From the NCBI RefSeq assembly GCF_001708935.1, contig NZ_MASI01000001.1, forward strand, positions 434,001 to 498,000: a stretch of DNA of 64,000 nucleotides, written 5' to 3'. A program made the translations under genes and the position numbers. The notes under the pieces are model-generated. The model did no database searches. It was not told the DNA's origin and saw only the letters and a program-made list of their open reading frames with translations. Position 1 is the stretch's first letter. Each line of letters starts with the position of its first letter. This DNA is from Methyloligella halotolerans. GTDB lineage: Bacteria > Pseudomonadota > Alphaproteobacteria > Rhizobiales > Methyloligellaceae. Positions 27,063-35,135 of the stretch are shown here, piece after piece.

Positions 27063-28316
27063 TCACGGACGGGGCTGGATGACCGCCTTCGTCCTGCCGC
27101 CGCGGTTGGGCGCCAGCATCACGTAGCGCCCATCGATGACCTGCATCAGGAGCATGGGCTTCACGGTGTTGCGGCCGGTATCATCGAAGTCGACGGGACC
27201 GTAGAAGGTCTCGGTGCGGATATCGGCCAGCGCCTTACGAACCTTCACCGGGTCGGTGCTGCCGCAGTTCTGGATGGCCTTCAGATAGATGAGGACAGCA
27301 GCCGAGGCCTGTGCGGCCTGGTTCGGCGGGGCATAGCCATAGCGCTTTGCGAACCGGCTCGAGTAATCCTTGGCGGAGCCGAACACGTCGTCGCGATAAG
27401 GCACTTCCGGATGCCACTGCATGGGACAGAATACGCCCTGGCTCGATTCCGGCCTCACCTGGTTGATGTTGGCGGAATGGCAGTGGGTCACCGCGAGCAT
27501 GGGGACTTGGATCCGCTGGCGGTGAATGTGGTCGATGGCCGCGAGGGCAGCCTCCTCATGACCGGAGATGACCAGGATATCGGGTTCGAGCCGCTTCACC
27601 CGGTCCAGGGTCATGCTCATATCGGTGGGACTCGGCGGCAGCCGGTCATCGATCACGAGACGCATGTTGTGCTTGCGGATCTCGCTCAGAACCTCGTCCC
27701 GCAGATCCTGGCTGAACCGGTCGTCGCGAACCGCCAAGCCGACACGCATCTCCGTCGCTTGCTTACCCAGAGCCGGCGCGCCTTCTTTGCTCGCCACGTT
27801 GAACAGCTGGTCGAAATAGTGATCGGTGGTGGTCAGAAGCCCGAAGAGATGTCGATAGCCCCGCTTGAAGAGGCTGCTGCCGGCGGCTCCGGCTTCCACC
27901 ATGGGGACATCATACCGCTCGGCGATGGGTTCTACGGCTTGGGCCAACTGGGTCGAATACGGGCCGAGTAGCAGCTGGACCCTATCGCGGCTCAGCATAT
28001 CCTCGACGATGGTGGTGGCGTGGCTCGCTTCCGATTGGTCGTCGCGATAGACCAGAACGATATGATGGTGCCGGCCATCGACCAGAATGCCGCCCCGGGC
28101 GTTGATCCGCTCCACGGCGAACTCGTAGCCGTCCCGCACGTATCGGCCGCTCTTGGAGAACGGTCCGGTCAGGGAAATCGGCGCGCCAAGGCGAATGTCC
28201 GATTCGTCAGCCGCAGCCGGGCTGGCAGCCGTCATCAGGCCCCCACCCAAGGCGAGTGACGCAACAATCAACAAAAATCCGAAGCTTTGCGCTGCCCAAG
28301 AGCGGCTTTTCCGCAT
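27063..28316 (-). CDS. Branched-chain amino acid-type ABC transporter substrate-binding protein
   Basis: Translation from the ATG at 28316 gives a signal peptide (SFGFLLIVASLALGGGLMTA, then SPAAADE). The mature part is a Peripla_BP_6 / LivJ-like receptor: IRLGAPISLTGPFSKSGRYVRDGYEFAVERINARGGI, LLLGPYSTQLAQAVEPIAERYDVPMVEAG, and YFDQLFNVAS. Such receptors bind leucine-type amino acids, amides or short organic acids for Liv-type permeases. No livHMGF genes are adjacent, so the partner transporter lies elsewhere. The fold assignment is firm; the ligand is not. The in-frame ATG at 28376 would put 20 extra residues before the signal and is less likely. Confidence 0.85.
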   Translation of the reverse strand: MRKSRSWAAQSFGFLLIVASLALGGGLMTAASPAAADESDIRLGAPISLTGPFSKSGRYVRDGYEFAVERINARGGILVDGRHHHIVLVYRDDQSEASHATTIVEDMLSRDRVQLLLGPYSTQLAQAVEPIAERYDVPMVEAGAAGSSLFKRGYRHLFGLLTTTDHYFDQLFNVASKEGAPALGKQATEMRVGLAVRDDRFSQDLRDEVLSEIRKHNMRLVIDDRLPPSPTDMSMTLDRVKRLEPDILVISGHEEAALAAIDHIHRQRIQVPMLAVTHCHSANINQVRPESSQGVFCPMQWHPEVPYRDDVFGSAKDYSSRFAKRYGYAPPNQAAQASAAVLIYLKAIQNCGSTDPVKVRKALADIRTETFYGPVDFDDTGRNTVKPMLLMQVIDGRYVMLAPNRGGRTKAVIQPRP

Positions 28317-28465
28317 CGCCACCTCCAAGACAGCCTTGGAAGGACCGCCATGTCCCCCGATAGACTGTGCCCTCATTGGGGCGGATCATATGCCGCCCGA
28401 AATGCCCCGTCCAATTGTGCGTGTACTGACCATTACGGAGCCGTTAAAACATGCCCTGATTTCGT

Positions 28466-29365
28466 CTAAAGACGGTCCGCATCGAACGTATTGCACTCTG
28501 AAACCGCCCCGCTCTCGAACCCGCGCTTGAACCATCGGACGCGCATTTCCGACGATCCGTGGGTAAACGAATCGGGCACGACATAGCCCTGACTCTGCTC
28601 CTGGATCTTGTCGTCGCCGATAGCGCTGGCGGCCTGAAGCGCCTCATCGATATCGCCGGGCTGCAAGATCTCCTTCGAGCGCTGAGCATGGTTGGCAAAC
28701 ACGCCGGCCAAGCAGTCCGCCTGAAGCTCCATGCGCACCTGGAGAGCGTTCGACTGGCGCTCGCCGGTCTGACGCTGCGCCGCGGCCACCTGATCGGCGA
28801 TGCCGAGCTGCTTCTGCACATGGTGGCCGATCTCGTGGGCGATCACGTAGGCCTGGGCGAAATCACCGGGCGCCTTGAAGCGCGATTTCAGCTCCTGGAA
28901 GAAGGAGAAGTCGAGATAGACCTTCTGGTCTTGCGGACAATAGAAGGGCCCCATGGCGGCCATGCCGAGACCGCAGGCCGATGCGACGCGGCCGCTATAG
29001 AGCACCAGCTCGGGCTCTTTGTAGCTTCGGCCGCTCTTGGCGAAAATCTCGTTCCAGACGTCTTCGGTGTCGGCGAGCACGACGGAGACGAATTTTTTCG
29101 TCTCGTCGTTCACCTCCGAACCGGTCTGGTCGTCTGTCTGCTGCTGGGTTTGCTGACCCGGAGGGGCTCCGCCCTCCAGGAGCACGCGGGGATCGATGCC
29201 GAAGAACAGCATGAGCCCCACGATGATCAGCAATCCGACGATGCCGACGCCGCCCTTCCCGCCGACGGGTATTCGCATGCCGCCGCCCGGAAAGCCGGCC
29301 TGATAGCCGCCCTGACCGCGCCGGTCCTCCACATTGCTGCTCTCTCTGCGGCCACGCCAGCGCAT
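28466..29365 (-). CDS. YpfJ-family neutral zinc metallopeptidase
   Basis: The 299-residue protein has a basic N-terminus, one membrane segment (GVGIVGLLIIVGLMLFFGI), and a periplasmic zincin domain of the YpfJ/KPN_02809 family: FYCPQDQKVYLDFSFFQEL, the zinc-binding HEIGHH in AYVIAHEIGHHVQ near residue 178, the third ligand region QVRMELQADCLAGVFA, and SQGYVVPDSFTHGSSEMRVRWFKRGFESG. It is predicted to be an inner-membrane-anchored protease facing the periplasm. The physiological substrate is unknown. The gene appears to be a stand-alone unit. Confidence 0.9.
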   Translation of the reverse strand: MRWRGRRESSNVEDRRGQGGYQAGFPGGGMRIPVGGKGGVGIVGLLIIVGLMLFFGIDPRVLLEGGAPPGQQTQQQTDDQTGSEVNDETKKFVSVVLADTEDVWNEIFAKSGRSYKEPELVLYSGRVASACGLGMAAMGPFYCPQDQKVYLDFSFFQELKSRFKAPGDFAQAYVIAHEIGHHVQKQLGIADQVAAAQRQTGERQSNALQVRMELQADCLAGVFANHAQRSKEILQPGDIDEALQAASAIGDDKIQEQSQGYVVPDSFTHGSSEMRVRWFKRGFESGAVSECNTFDADRL

Positions 29366-29717
29366 ATTTTTCCCCTAGCCAGTCGTTCGCTACCAAGCGC
29401 CTCGCCAGTCCCTTCCCGGCGCGGGTCCGCTCATTTTGCATGGGGCGAAGGTGCGCACAAGAGATGCCGCGCCGGTCAGAGAAGCTTCAAGGAAGTGTCG
29501 TCCGACTGCCATCTCGGCTTGCCATGGTGCCCACCATCCGAGGCGCTTAGCCCTCGGGCGTACCCGCGTTCGGAGTAAGCTTTGAGCCTCGGCACTCCCC
29601 GCGCCGGGGCTCATCTTTTTCTAGCCTCTGCCTGTGATTTCGCCCGGAAATCGGCCGAAACGGATCGCCGGCGCAGCATTCGCTCCGCCGGCTCCCCGAT
29701 GACGATCGCGCCGTCGG
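29366..29717. other. Intergenic region with no gene seen
   Basis: About 350 bp without a convincing coding frame. The left end should hold the promoter of the metallopeptidase gene. The only structure found is a plus-strand terminator-like hairpin at 29584-29620 that no annotated plus-strand gene explains. Confidence 0.5.
29584..29620 (+). terminator. Orphan plus-strand terminator-like hairpin
   Basis: GAGCCTCGGC (29584-29593) pairs with GCCGGGGCTC (29603-29612), with one T-G wobble, and is followed by ATCTTTTTC. All neighbouring genes are on the minus strand, so it may end an unannotated small RNA or an antisense transcript, or be fortuitous. Confidence 0.45.
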
Positions 29718-30143
29718 CTACGGGCTGAGGCTTCCGCCCCCGCTGCCGCCGGTGCTGTCTTCCGTGGCAGGCTCGTCGGGCATCGGCGCTTCCTGCTCCA
29801 TCTCCTGGCCGGTGGCGGCATTGGGCTCGGGCTCCTGAGGTGCCATAGCGCCGGAATCGTCCGGGGCGGTGGTTTCGTCCTCAGGCGCTGCCGCATTGGG
29901 CTCCGGTGCCATGGGATCGCCGGCGTCCGGCTCTTCGTTCATGGTGCCCTGGTCGGCCGGCGCTTCTGCGTTCGGCTCCTCGGCGGGGGCCGGGGCGGAT
30001 TCTTCGGTCGTGGTTTCATCGACGGCGGCTTGGTCGCCGCGATCGCCATACATGAAATACGCGGCGATGATCAGGGCGAGAACGATGCCGCCCAGTACGA
30101 TCGCCAAAAAGGCCTTACCCCCACTCTCGTGCTCGTGTGCCAT
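29718..30143 (-). CDS. Membrane-anchored acidic Pro/Ala/Glu-rich protein
   Basis: The 141-residue product starts MAHEHESGGKAFLAIVLGG, has one membrane segment (FLAIVLGGIVLALIIAAYFMYG), and an exposed, very acidic tail in which the block EPNA recurs three times (EEPNAEAP, APEPNAAAP, EPEPNAATG). Such tails are extended and probably periplasmic. No family or function is recognised. The ATG at 30143 is preferred to the one at 30239 because it places the membrane anchor at the N-terminus and has AGGGAGG upstream. Confidence 0.6.
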   Translation of the reverse strand: MAHEHESGGKAFLAIVLGGIVLALIIAAYFMYGDRGDQAAVDETTTEESAPAPAEEPNAEAPADQGTMNEEPDAGDPMAPEPNAAAPEDETTAPDDSGAMAPQEPEPNAATGQEMEQEAPMPDEPATEDSTGGSGGGSLSP

Positions 30144-30246
30144 GCTTGCCTCCCTAAGGGCTTCAGCTTCTTTATGCCCGGGGAGCGTAGCCACGATTTT
30201 GGGCGCGGTCGAGCGAGTTGTGCAGACGTCCGCCGTCAACTCCGGC

Positions 30247-31761
30247 TCATGCGGAGGCCGCCGCGGGGCGCGGCTTCGCGGGCGACACCAGGGTCCAGGC
30301 GCCTGCGACGGCGAAATTGAGGATCACCGAATAGAGCGCAGCGTAGGCCGGGATCTCCAAGCCGAATACGGTAAGCGGATAGATCGACGAGCCGAAACCC
30401 TGACTGGCCGCCATCCATGTGCCGGCGATCATGCCGACGGCCCAGCCCGCCATGATGGCGCGTGCTCCGAAGACGGTCGTGTAGAGACCGAGCAGGATGG
30501 CGGGCAGAAGCTGGATGATCCAGATGCCCCCCAGGAGCTGCAGCTGAATGGCATATTCCTGGGGCAGCAGCAGGATGAACAGCACCGCGCCGACCTTCAC
30601 GACCAGGGAGACGATCTTCGCCACGCGGGCCTCTTCGGCGTCCGAGCAGTCCGGGCGCAGATACGCCTTGTGGAGATTGCGCGTGTAGAGGTTGGCGCAG
30701 GCGATGGACATGATCGCCGCCGGCACCAGGGCGCCGATGGCGATAGCCGCGAAGGCAACCCCCACGAACCAAGAAGAGAAGCTGTCCAGGAAGAGGGCCG
30801 GCACGGCGAAGTTCGGTCCGTAGTTTTCGAAGCCGAAGGCGTAGTCCGGATTGTCTCCCACACCGGCCGCGATGGCCATGTAGCCGAGTAGCGCGATGAG
30901 CCCGAGCACGAAGGAATAGGCGGAAAGAAGCCCGGCATTGCGCCGGATCACGCTGCCGCTGGACGAGCTCAGGATCCCCGTCATGCAGTGGGGATAGAGG
31001 AAGAGCGCCAGTGCGGAGCCGAGCGCCAAGGTCGCATAGGCCGAATACTGGCCGAGACTCCCCGGCTCCGGCTTCGGCAGGATCAGTTTTTCGGGCGGAA
31101 CGGCGGCGAAGATGGCGCTGTAGCCGCCGAGCTTGGCCGGAATGATCACGATCGCCGCGATGACGGTGACGAAGATGAGCAGGTCCTTGACGATGGCGAT
31201 CAGCGCCGGGGCGCGCAGGCCGCTCGTATAGGTGAAGGCGGCCAGGATGATGAAGGCGATGATCAGCGGCATGTGGCCGAGCCAGCCTTCGGTCCGGAAG
31301 CCCAGGGCGCCGATGACCACCTCCATGCCGACGAGCTGAAGCGCGATATAGGGCATGGTCGCGAACAGTCCGGTGCAGGCGATGGCGAGGGCCAGATGCT
31401 TGTTGCCGAAGCGGTCTTCCACGAAATCCGCCGCGGTGACGTGGCCCTTGGCATGGGCGATACGCCAGAGCTTCGGAAAGACGAGGTAGAGGATGGGATA
31501 GATCAGGATCGTGTAGGGAATGGCGAAGAAGCCGAGGGCGCCCACGCCATAGACCAGGGCCGGCACGGCAATGAAGGTGTAGGCGGTATAGAGGTCGCCG
31601 CCGAGCAGGAACCAGGTCACCACGGTGCCGAAGCGCCGGCCGCCCAGCCCCCACTCATGGAGCATGTTGAGGTCGGCCTTGCGCCAGCGGGCGGCGATGA
31701 AGCCGACCCAGGTGACGAAGAGAAACAGCCCGACGAAAACGGATGTCGCGACAAGATCCAA
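30247..31761 (-). CDS. mctP: Sodium:solute symporter, monocarboxylate transporter MctP-type
   Basis: The 504-residue protein is an SSS-family transporter with about 13 membrane segments: WFLLGGDLYTAYTFIAVPALV, HVTAADFVEDRFG, ALQLVGMEVVIGALG and YPHCMTGILSSSSGSVIRRN are characteristic. The closest remembered relative is MctP of Rhizobium leguminosarum, which takes up lactate, pyruvate, alanine and other monocarboxylates. A DUF3311 small membrane protein precedes it by about 40 bp, as is usual for this transporter. The substrate is inferred from family only. An acetate/propionate role like ActP is also possible. Confidence 0.8.
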   Translation of the reverse strand: MDLVATSVFVGLFLFVTWVGFIAARWRKADLNMLHEWGLGGRRFGTVVTWFLLGGDLYTAYTFIAVPALVYGVGALGFFAIPYTILIYPILYLVFPKLWRIAHAKGHVTAADFVEDRFGNKHLALAIACTGLFATMPYIALQLVGMEVVIGALGFRTEGWLGHMPLIIAFIILAAFTYTSGLRAPALIAIVKDLLIFVTVIAAIVIIPAKLGGYSAIFAAVPPEKLILPKPEPGSLGQYSAYATLALGSALALFLYPHCMTGILSSSSGSVIRRNAGLLSAYSFVLGLIALLGYMAIAAGVGDNPDYAFGFENYGPNFAVPALFLDSFSSWFVGVAFAAIAIGALVPAAIMSIACANLYTRNLHKAYLRPDCSDAEEARVAKIVSLVVKVGAVLFILLLPQEYAIQLQLLGGIWIIQLLPAILLGLYTTVFGARAIMAGWAVGMIAGTWMAASQGFGSSIYPLTVFGLEIPAYAALYSVILNFAVAGAWTLVSPAKPRPAAASA

Positions 31762-31800
31762 AGCGAAGCGTACCCCCCGGTTCGCGGCCGACCGTAACCT

Positions 31801-32025
31801 CTACGGTTCCTGCCCGCCTCTTTTGTCCAGTGCGTAGACCACCGCCACGATGACCGCGCCGACCAGAACGAAGCTGAGCTGAAACCAGTAGAAGAACGGA
31901 ATGCCGAGGAGCTCAGGCGTCAGCCGGTCGTAGAGCGGCACGGACAGGACGACGATGAAGGGGATCGCAAACAGGAGGCGCGGCCAGTGACGGCGCGCAC
32001 CGGATTTCGGCGATTGTTCGCTCAT
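31801..32025 (-). CDS. DUF3311 small membrane protein, symporter partner
   Basis: With the ATG at 32025 (MSEQSPKSG) the product is 74 residues with two membrane segments (LLFAIPFIVVLSVPLYDRL and FFYWFQLSFVLVGAVIVAVVY) and the family motif FFYWFQL. DUF3311 proteins are regularly encoded directly before sodium:solute symporters, and this one ends 39 bp before the MctP-type gene on the same strand. It is probably a small subunit or assembly partner. GGGGGA upstream is a good ribosome binding site. Confidence 0.75.
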   Translation of the reverse strand: MSEQSPKSGARRHWPRLLFAIPFIVVLSVPLYDRLTPELLGIPFFYWFQLSFVLVGAVIVAVVYALDKRGGQEP

Positions 32026-32255
32026 AGCAATCCCCCTCGGACCGTTTCCACCACGATCGCGTCCGGCTCTTCCGGCCGTTCCTCCGCCCTTCACTATTTC
32101 TTCGCACGAAGCGCGTCAAAATCTTTCCTGCGATGCCACCGCTCGGCCCTCCTGCTCTGCGCAGACGGGCGGGAGACGGCCCCGCTATTATTTCCCCGTC
32201 GGGCAGGCTTGGCGGCATGGACTTCTTAGAAGGCCGATGCTAGCAAGCGCCTCGG

Positions 32256-32331
32256 GAGCCGGTAGCTCAGCTGGTAGAGCAACTGACTTTTAATCAGTAG
32301 GTCCAGGGTTCGAATCCCTGCCGGCTCACCA
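32256..32331 (+). tRNA. tRNA-Lys (anticodon UUU), CCA encoded
   Basis: The 76-base sequence folds as a standard cloverleaf. The acceptor arms are GAGCCGG and CCGGCTC, the D-arm is in AGCTCAGCTGGTAGAGC, the anticodon stem-loop is CTGACTTTTAATCAG with TTT as anticodon, and the T-arm is CAGGGTTCGAATCCCTG. It ends in an encoded CCA. Its 3' part is repeated exactly at 33522-33568, marking it as an integration site. Confidence 0.97.
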
Positions 32332-32333
32332 TT
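32287..32333 (+). repeat. attL: 3' part of tRNA-Lys
   Basis: This is the left copy of the 47-bp perfect direct repeat, covering the anticodon loop to the CCA end and two more bases of the tRNA-Lys gene. It is identical to 33522-33568; identity stops on both sides. Confidence 0.9.
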
Positions 32334-32369
32334 GACTATCAATGGGTTAGCTCGCCCTGTTCTCTGTTT

Positions 32370-32468
32370 GCCCCAACTTTTGTAGAGGGTGGCTTTGTAG
32401 AGATTTCGAGCCTCCGCGCGCGTAACTTACTGTTTTTAAAGGTCATTTCAATCTCTACCTTGGTAGAG
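32370..32468 (+). repeat. Left cluster of GTAGAG motifs (candidate arm-type sites)
   Basis: Three direct motifs occur here: CCCCAACTTTTGTAGAGGG (32371-32389), GGCTTTGTAGAGA (32391-32403) and CCTTGGTAGAGGG (32458-32470). The last is half of a perfect palindrome, CTCTACC-TT-GGTAGAG (32453-32468). They lie within 140 bp of attL. The same motifs recur near attR. Confidence 0.6.
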
Positions 32469-32606
32469 GGTTGACGCCACTCATTTCTTCTTTTCGCGCA
32501 ACGGGTTAGCATTGTTCAGCGCCTGGAGGCATCTGATTACATATCAGAACGCGTGTTTTTTGCAGCTTCACCAGCTAGGGTAATTTTCGTCCAGCGGTGG
32601 GTGGAG

Positions 32607-33377
32607 ATGATGGCCGAGACTAAATCGGAAGGTGAGTCTCAGAGGGATTTGCGGCTCACATACTCTGACGCGCTCTTGATAGCCCTGGCGCCTGCTGTCG
32701 CCTATTATTACTCGTACTACTTTGAGCGTGGTATCCTACGTTCACACAATATGCCCACTGACCTCGTGGAAGTTGGCGTAGGAACAGTCCTTGTCGCCAT
32801 TGCTACAGGAGGAGCGTTATTGTGGGCTATTGCGACGTGTTATTGCTTATTTCTCGCTTTTTTACCACGCGCCGTATTACTTTTCATGGCTATGCTAAGG
32901 CTAGTAGCAGTTAGTTTTTTGGCATGGCTGCTGGCGTGGTGGTATCTGGGCTGGTCTTGGATTACAATCGCATTGTCTCTCCTAATTTTTTTCGTGATCG
33001 CAGTGACGGTGTCACGCCTCCTTATCAGGCGCCACGGCTCGTTTCTTGATAGGCTTGAGGCAGATGTAAAAGCTGACAGTGAAGCAATCCGGCGTAACTT
33101 TTCACCCTTAATAAGCATCGTTGGCATCAGGTACTGGAACCTGTTTTTGACCATCGTGCTGCTTCTGCCGATTGCCTTCTTCTTCACCGGACAAGTATAC
33201 GGCAGAATGCAGCGACACTTCCCGGTCTTTCAGACCGAGGAAGGCGAGTGGGCGATTGTGCGGAACTATGGAAATCGATGGGTGGTGCGAAGGACCGATA
33301 ACGGTCGATTCGCCGAGGAGTTCGCCAGCATGCCGGCGAAGGGGGTGCCGCTCCGTGTGCGGGAGATAAAGGACTGA
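32607..33377 (+). CDS. Multi-pass membrane protein of unknown function carried by the mini-element
   Basis: The ATG at 32607 (or the adjacent one at 32610) follows a GGTGGGTGGAG stretch. The product of about 256 residues has five or six hydrophobic segments: DALLIALAPAVAYYYSYYF, GVGTVLVAIATGGALLWAIA, LFLAFLPRAVLLFMAML, LVAVSFLAWLLAWWYLGW, WITIALSLLIFFVIAVTVS and, after a charged loop (residues about 152-180), YWNLFLTIVLLLPIAFFFTG. A soluble C-terminal tail of about 65 residues follows (EEGEWAIVRNYGNRWVVRR). No family is recognised. Codon use (TTA, ATA, TTT) and low G+C differ sharply from the flanking genes, indicating foreign origin. As the only cargo gene it is presumably what the element keeps. 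Confidence 0.7.
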   Translation: MMAETKSEGESQRDLRLTYSDALLIALAPAVAYYYSYYFERGILRSHNMPTDLVEVGVGTVLVAIATGGALLWAIATCYCLFLAFLPRAVLLFMAMLRLVAVSFLAWLLAWWYLGWSWITIALSLLIFFVIAVTVSRLLIRRHGSFLDRLEADVKADSEAIRRNFSPLISIVGIRYWNLFLTIVLLLPIAFFFTGQVYGRMQRHFPVFQTEEGEWAIVRNYGNRWVVRRTDNGRFAEEFASMPAKGVPLRVREIKD

Positions 33378-33418
33378 TCGGCATGGAGACGTGGGGCGCC
33401 CCTCTCCGCGTCTAGCTT

Positions 33419-33470
33419 GCCCCGGCTTTTGTAGAGAAATGCCCAAATTTCCCCCGGACTTGGTAGAGGG
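33419..33470 (+). repeat. Right cluster of GTAGAG motifs (candidate arm-type sites)
   Basis: GCCCCGGCTTTTGTAGAG (33419-33436) matches the left-end copy at 32370-32387 in 16 of 18 bases. ACTTGGTAGAGGG (33458-33470) matches the left copy at 32458-32470 nearly perfectly. Both are in the same orientation as the left cluster and lie within 105 bp of attR. Confidence 0.6.
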
Positions 33471-33521
33471 GGAGCGCTTGAAAGCCCTGGAAATCAAAGC
33501 TTCCGGCGGCTCCCTCACCTT

Positions 33522-33568
33522 CTTTTAATCAGTAGGTCCAGGGTTCGAATCCCTGCCGGCTCACCATT
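33522..33568 (+). repeat. attR: displaced copy of the tRNA-Lys 3' part
   Basis: This is the right copy of the 47-bp repeat. It holds the anticodon loop and 3' half of the tRNA but lacks the 5' half, so it is not a functional gene. Confidence 0.9.
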
Positions 33569-33641
33569 CCATCAAGACTGCAACACAGATCAGCGTGCCT
33601 TCCCTCTGGACGGGAGCCGGCAGGCCCATGGGCGACCGGGG

Positions 33642-35135
33642 CTAGAGATCGAAGTCCGAAGCCTGCAGCGAGCGGACGTTGCGCACGAAGATCTGGAAGT
33701 CATCCCCGCTATCGCCGTCGAAATCCGCTTTCACGACAACGCCGTCAGCGACTTCCCTATACCGCAGCTCGCCGCCCTGCCCGCTATATCTGGCTGTTCC
33801 TATCCACTGGAACGCCTGATCTCCCGCGGCACTGGCCAAGGCGTCGATCGCTGCGAGATCGATAAGATCCTCGCCGGCTGCGAAGTCGGTGATGATGTCT
33901 CGCCTGGCGCCGATGCCGCTATCGGACAGAGTGTTGAAGGTGAACCGGTCGGCTCCTTCGCCGCCACGCAGAATGTCGCGGTGCCTCCCGCCGACGAGCA
34001 GGTCGTCACCCGCGCCGCCCGAGAGCCTGTCGTAGCCGTGTCCGCCATAGAGCGCGTCGTTGCCATCCGATCCGATGAGGATGTCACGGCCGCGATTGCC
34101 CTTCAGGATGTCATCGCCGGCGCCGCCGCTTATGTAATCGGCGCTGCCACGGCCGGATATCTCGTTCTCGGCGTCGTTGCCGATGATCCGGTCGCGGCCC
34201 CGGCCGCCGATGGCGTTCTCGATGGTGACGCCGGACGCGATCGAGACGTTGTCGGTCAATCCGCCGACGCTGGAGAAGCTCTCCTGGCGGAGGTTGATCA
34301 CCTGATTTGCCTCATATCGCGAGAAGTCGAGGGTATCCTCACCGCCGCCGTCCCAGATGCTGAATACGCCCCGCTCGGACGCGCTTCCGAAGGAGAAGGC
34401 GGCACCGGCGTTGGAATTGAAACCGTAGACGGTGTCGCCGGCGCGGGTCTGGTAGTTCGCACCGTAGAGCATTTGGATCGCCGTGATGTCGTGCATCAGG
34501 GGCGTCCGCGCGAAATTCCAGTCGTGTTCCGCGCCGGTGAACCCGGCGTTGAAGTAGCTCATCACCGTATATTGGCGGCTGTCTTCAAGATATTCGGCGC
34601 TGTTGGAATAGGTGATCGGCTGGCCGTCCAGGACGTCGTAGTGGCCAGGGTGCTGCAGGCCGATCGCGTGACCGATCTCGTGGATCAACGTGAAATTGCT
34701 GTAGTCGCCCTTCTCCGGGCTCGTCAGCCCGTAATAGCGATTGATCCAGATGTCGCCTTGAGCGTAGTGGCCTTCCGTCCGCGAGGCCGCAGGGAGATAG
34801 GCGAATCCGCCCGCGCCATCCCGCGCCTCATAGTTCGCGAACAGCATCGTCGCGGAGTCCGCGAACGGATCGCCACCAGCGACGTCGGATTGGGGCACGA
34901 AGCTGATATTGGCCACATCGGACCAAAGATCGAGCGCCACGGTCGTCGCGGCGACCTGCTTTGCATTGAACTGTCCGAACGTCGCGTAGATATCGCTGCC
35001 GTTGTCGTAACTCGGTCGTCCCAACCGGAAGGCGTAGCTGACTTCAATGGGTGTTCCGGTCGTGAATCCCCAGCTGTACTGGTCCCGTGTGATATGCGCT
35101 GCCGCTTCTTCGGCGGTGTAGGAAACCTTAGACAT
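33642..35135 (-). CDS. Serralysin-type M10 metalloprotease with RTX repeats
   Basis: The 497-residue protein has the astacin-like/serralysin zinc motif HEIGHAIGLQHPGHYD (near residue 175), a Met-turn (YTVMSYFNAG), and then RTX calcium-binding nonapeptides of the GGxGxDxxx type (GGAGDDILKGNRGRDILIGS, GGHGYDRLSGGAGDDLLVGG, GGEGADRF). A C-terminal serralysin domain (DIITDFAAGEDLIDLAAID) follows. There is no N-terminal signal peptide, as expected for type I secretion through an ABC exporter recognising the C-terminus. No exporter gene is adjacent. Start ATG 35135 has AGGAG seven bases upstream. The stop lies about 75 bp outside the attR of the mini-element. Confidence 0.92.
   Translation of the reverse strand: MSKVSYTAEEAAAHITRDQYSWGFTTGTPIEVSYAFRLGRPSYDNGSDIYATFGQFNAKQVAATTVALDLWSDVANISFVPQSDVAGGDPFADSATMLFANYEARDGAGGFAYLPAASRTEGHYAQGDIWINRYYGLTSPEKGDYSNFTLIHEIGHAIGLQHPGHYDVLDGQPITYSNSAEYLEDSRQYTVMSYFNAGFTGAEHDWNFARTPLMHDITAIQMLYGANYQTRAGDTVYGFNSNAGAAFSFGSASERGVFSIWDGGGEDTLDFSRYEANQVINLRQESFSSVGGLTDNVSIASGVTIENAIGGRGRDRIIGNDAENEISGRGSADYISGGAGDDILKGNRGRDILIGSDGNDALYGGHGYDRLSGGAGDDLLVGGRHRDILRGGEGADRFTFNTLSDSGIGARRDIITDFAAGEDLIDLAAIDALASAAGDQAFQWIGTARYSGQGGELRYREVADGVVVKADFDGDSGDDFQIFVRNVRSLQASDFDL

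Larger units (their letters stand above)
32287..33568. mobile_element. Integrase-less mini-element inserted in the tRNA-Lys gene
   Basis: A perfect 47-bp direct repeat (32287-32333, the 3' part of the tRNA plus two bases, and 33522-33568) bounds about 1.19 kb of DNA. That DNA is visibly poorer in G+C than its surroundings and holds a single gene for a membrane protein. This is the footprint of site-specific integration by a tyrosine recombinase, with the tRNA regenerated at the left end. No integrase, excisionase or replication gene lies between the repeats. Short GTAGAG-containing motifs cluster just inside both ends and could be integrase arm-binding sites. It may be a cis-mobilizable satellite or the internally deleted remains of a larger island. 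Confidence 0.8.

Noticed and set aside
29440..29620. Signal recognition particle RNA or tmRNA piece in the gap before the orphan terminator
   Set aside because: The conserved SRP RNA tip and tmRNA sequence signatures were not found.
33522..33568. Second tRNA-Lys gene
   Set aside because: Only the anticodon loop to CCA end is present; the 5' half is missing. It is the displaced att repeat.
33960..34200. Repetitive DNA considered as a CRISPR or tandem repeat array
   Set aside because: It encodes the RTX glycine/aspartate nonapeptides of the serralysin in frame; the repeats are imperfect at DNA level and lack spacers.
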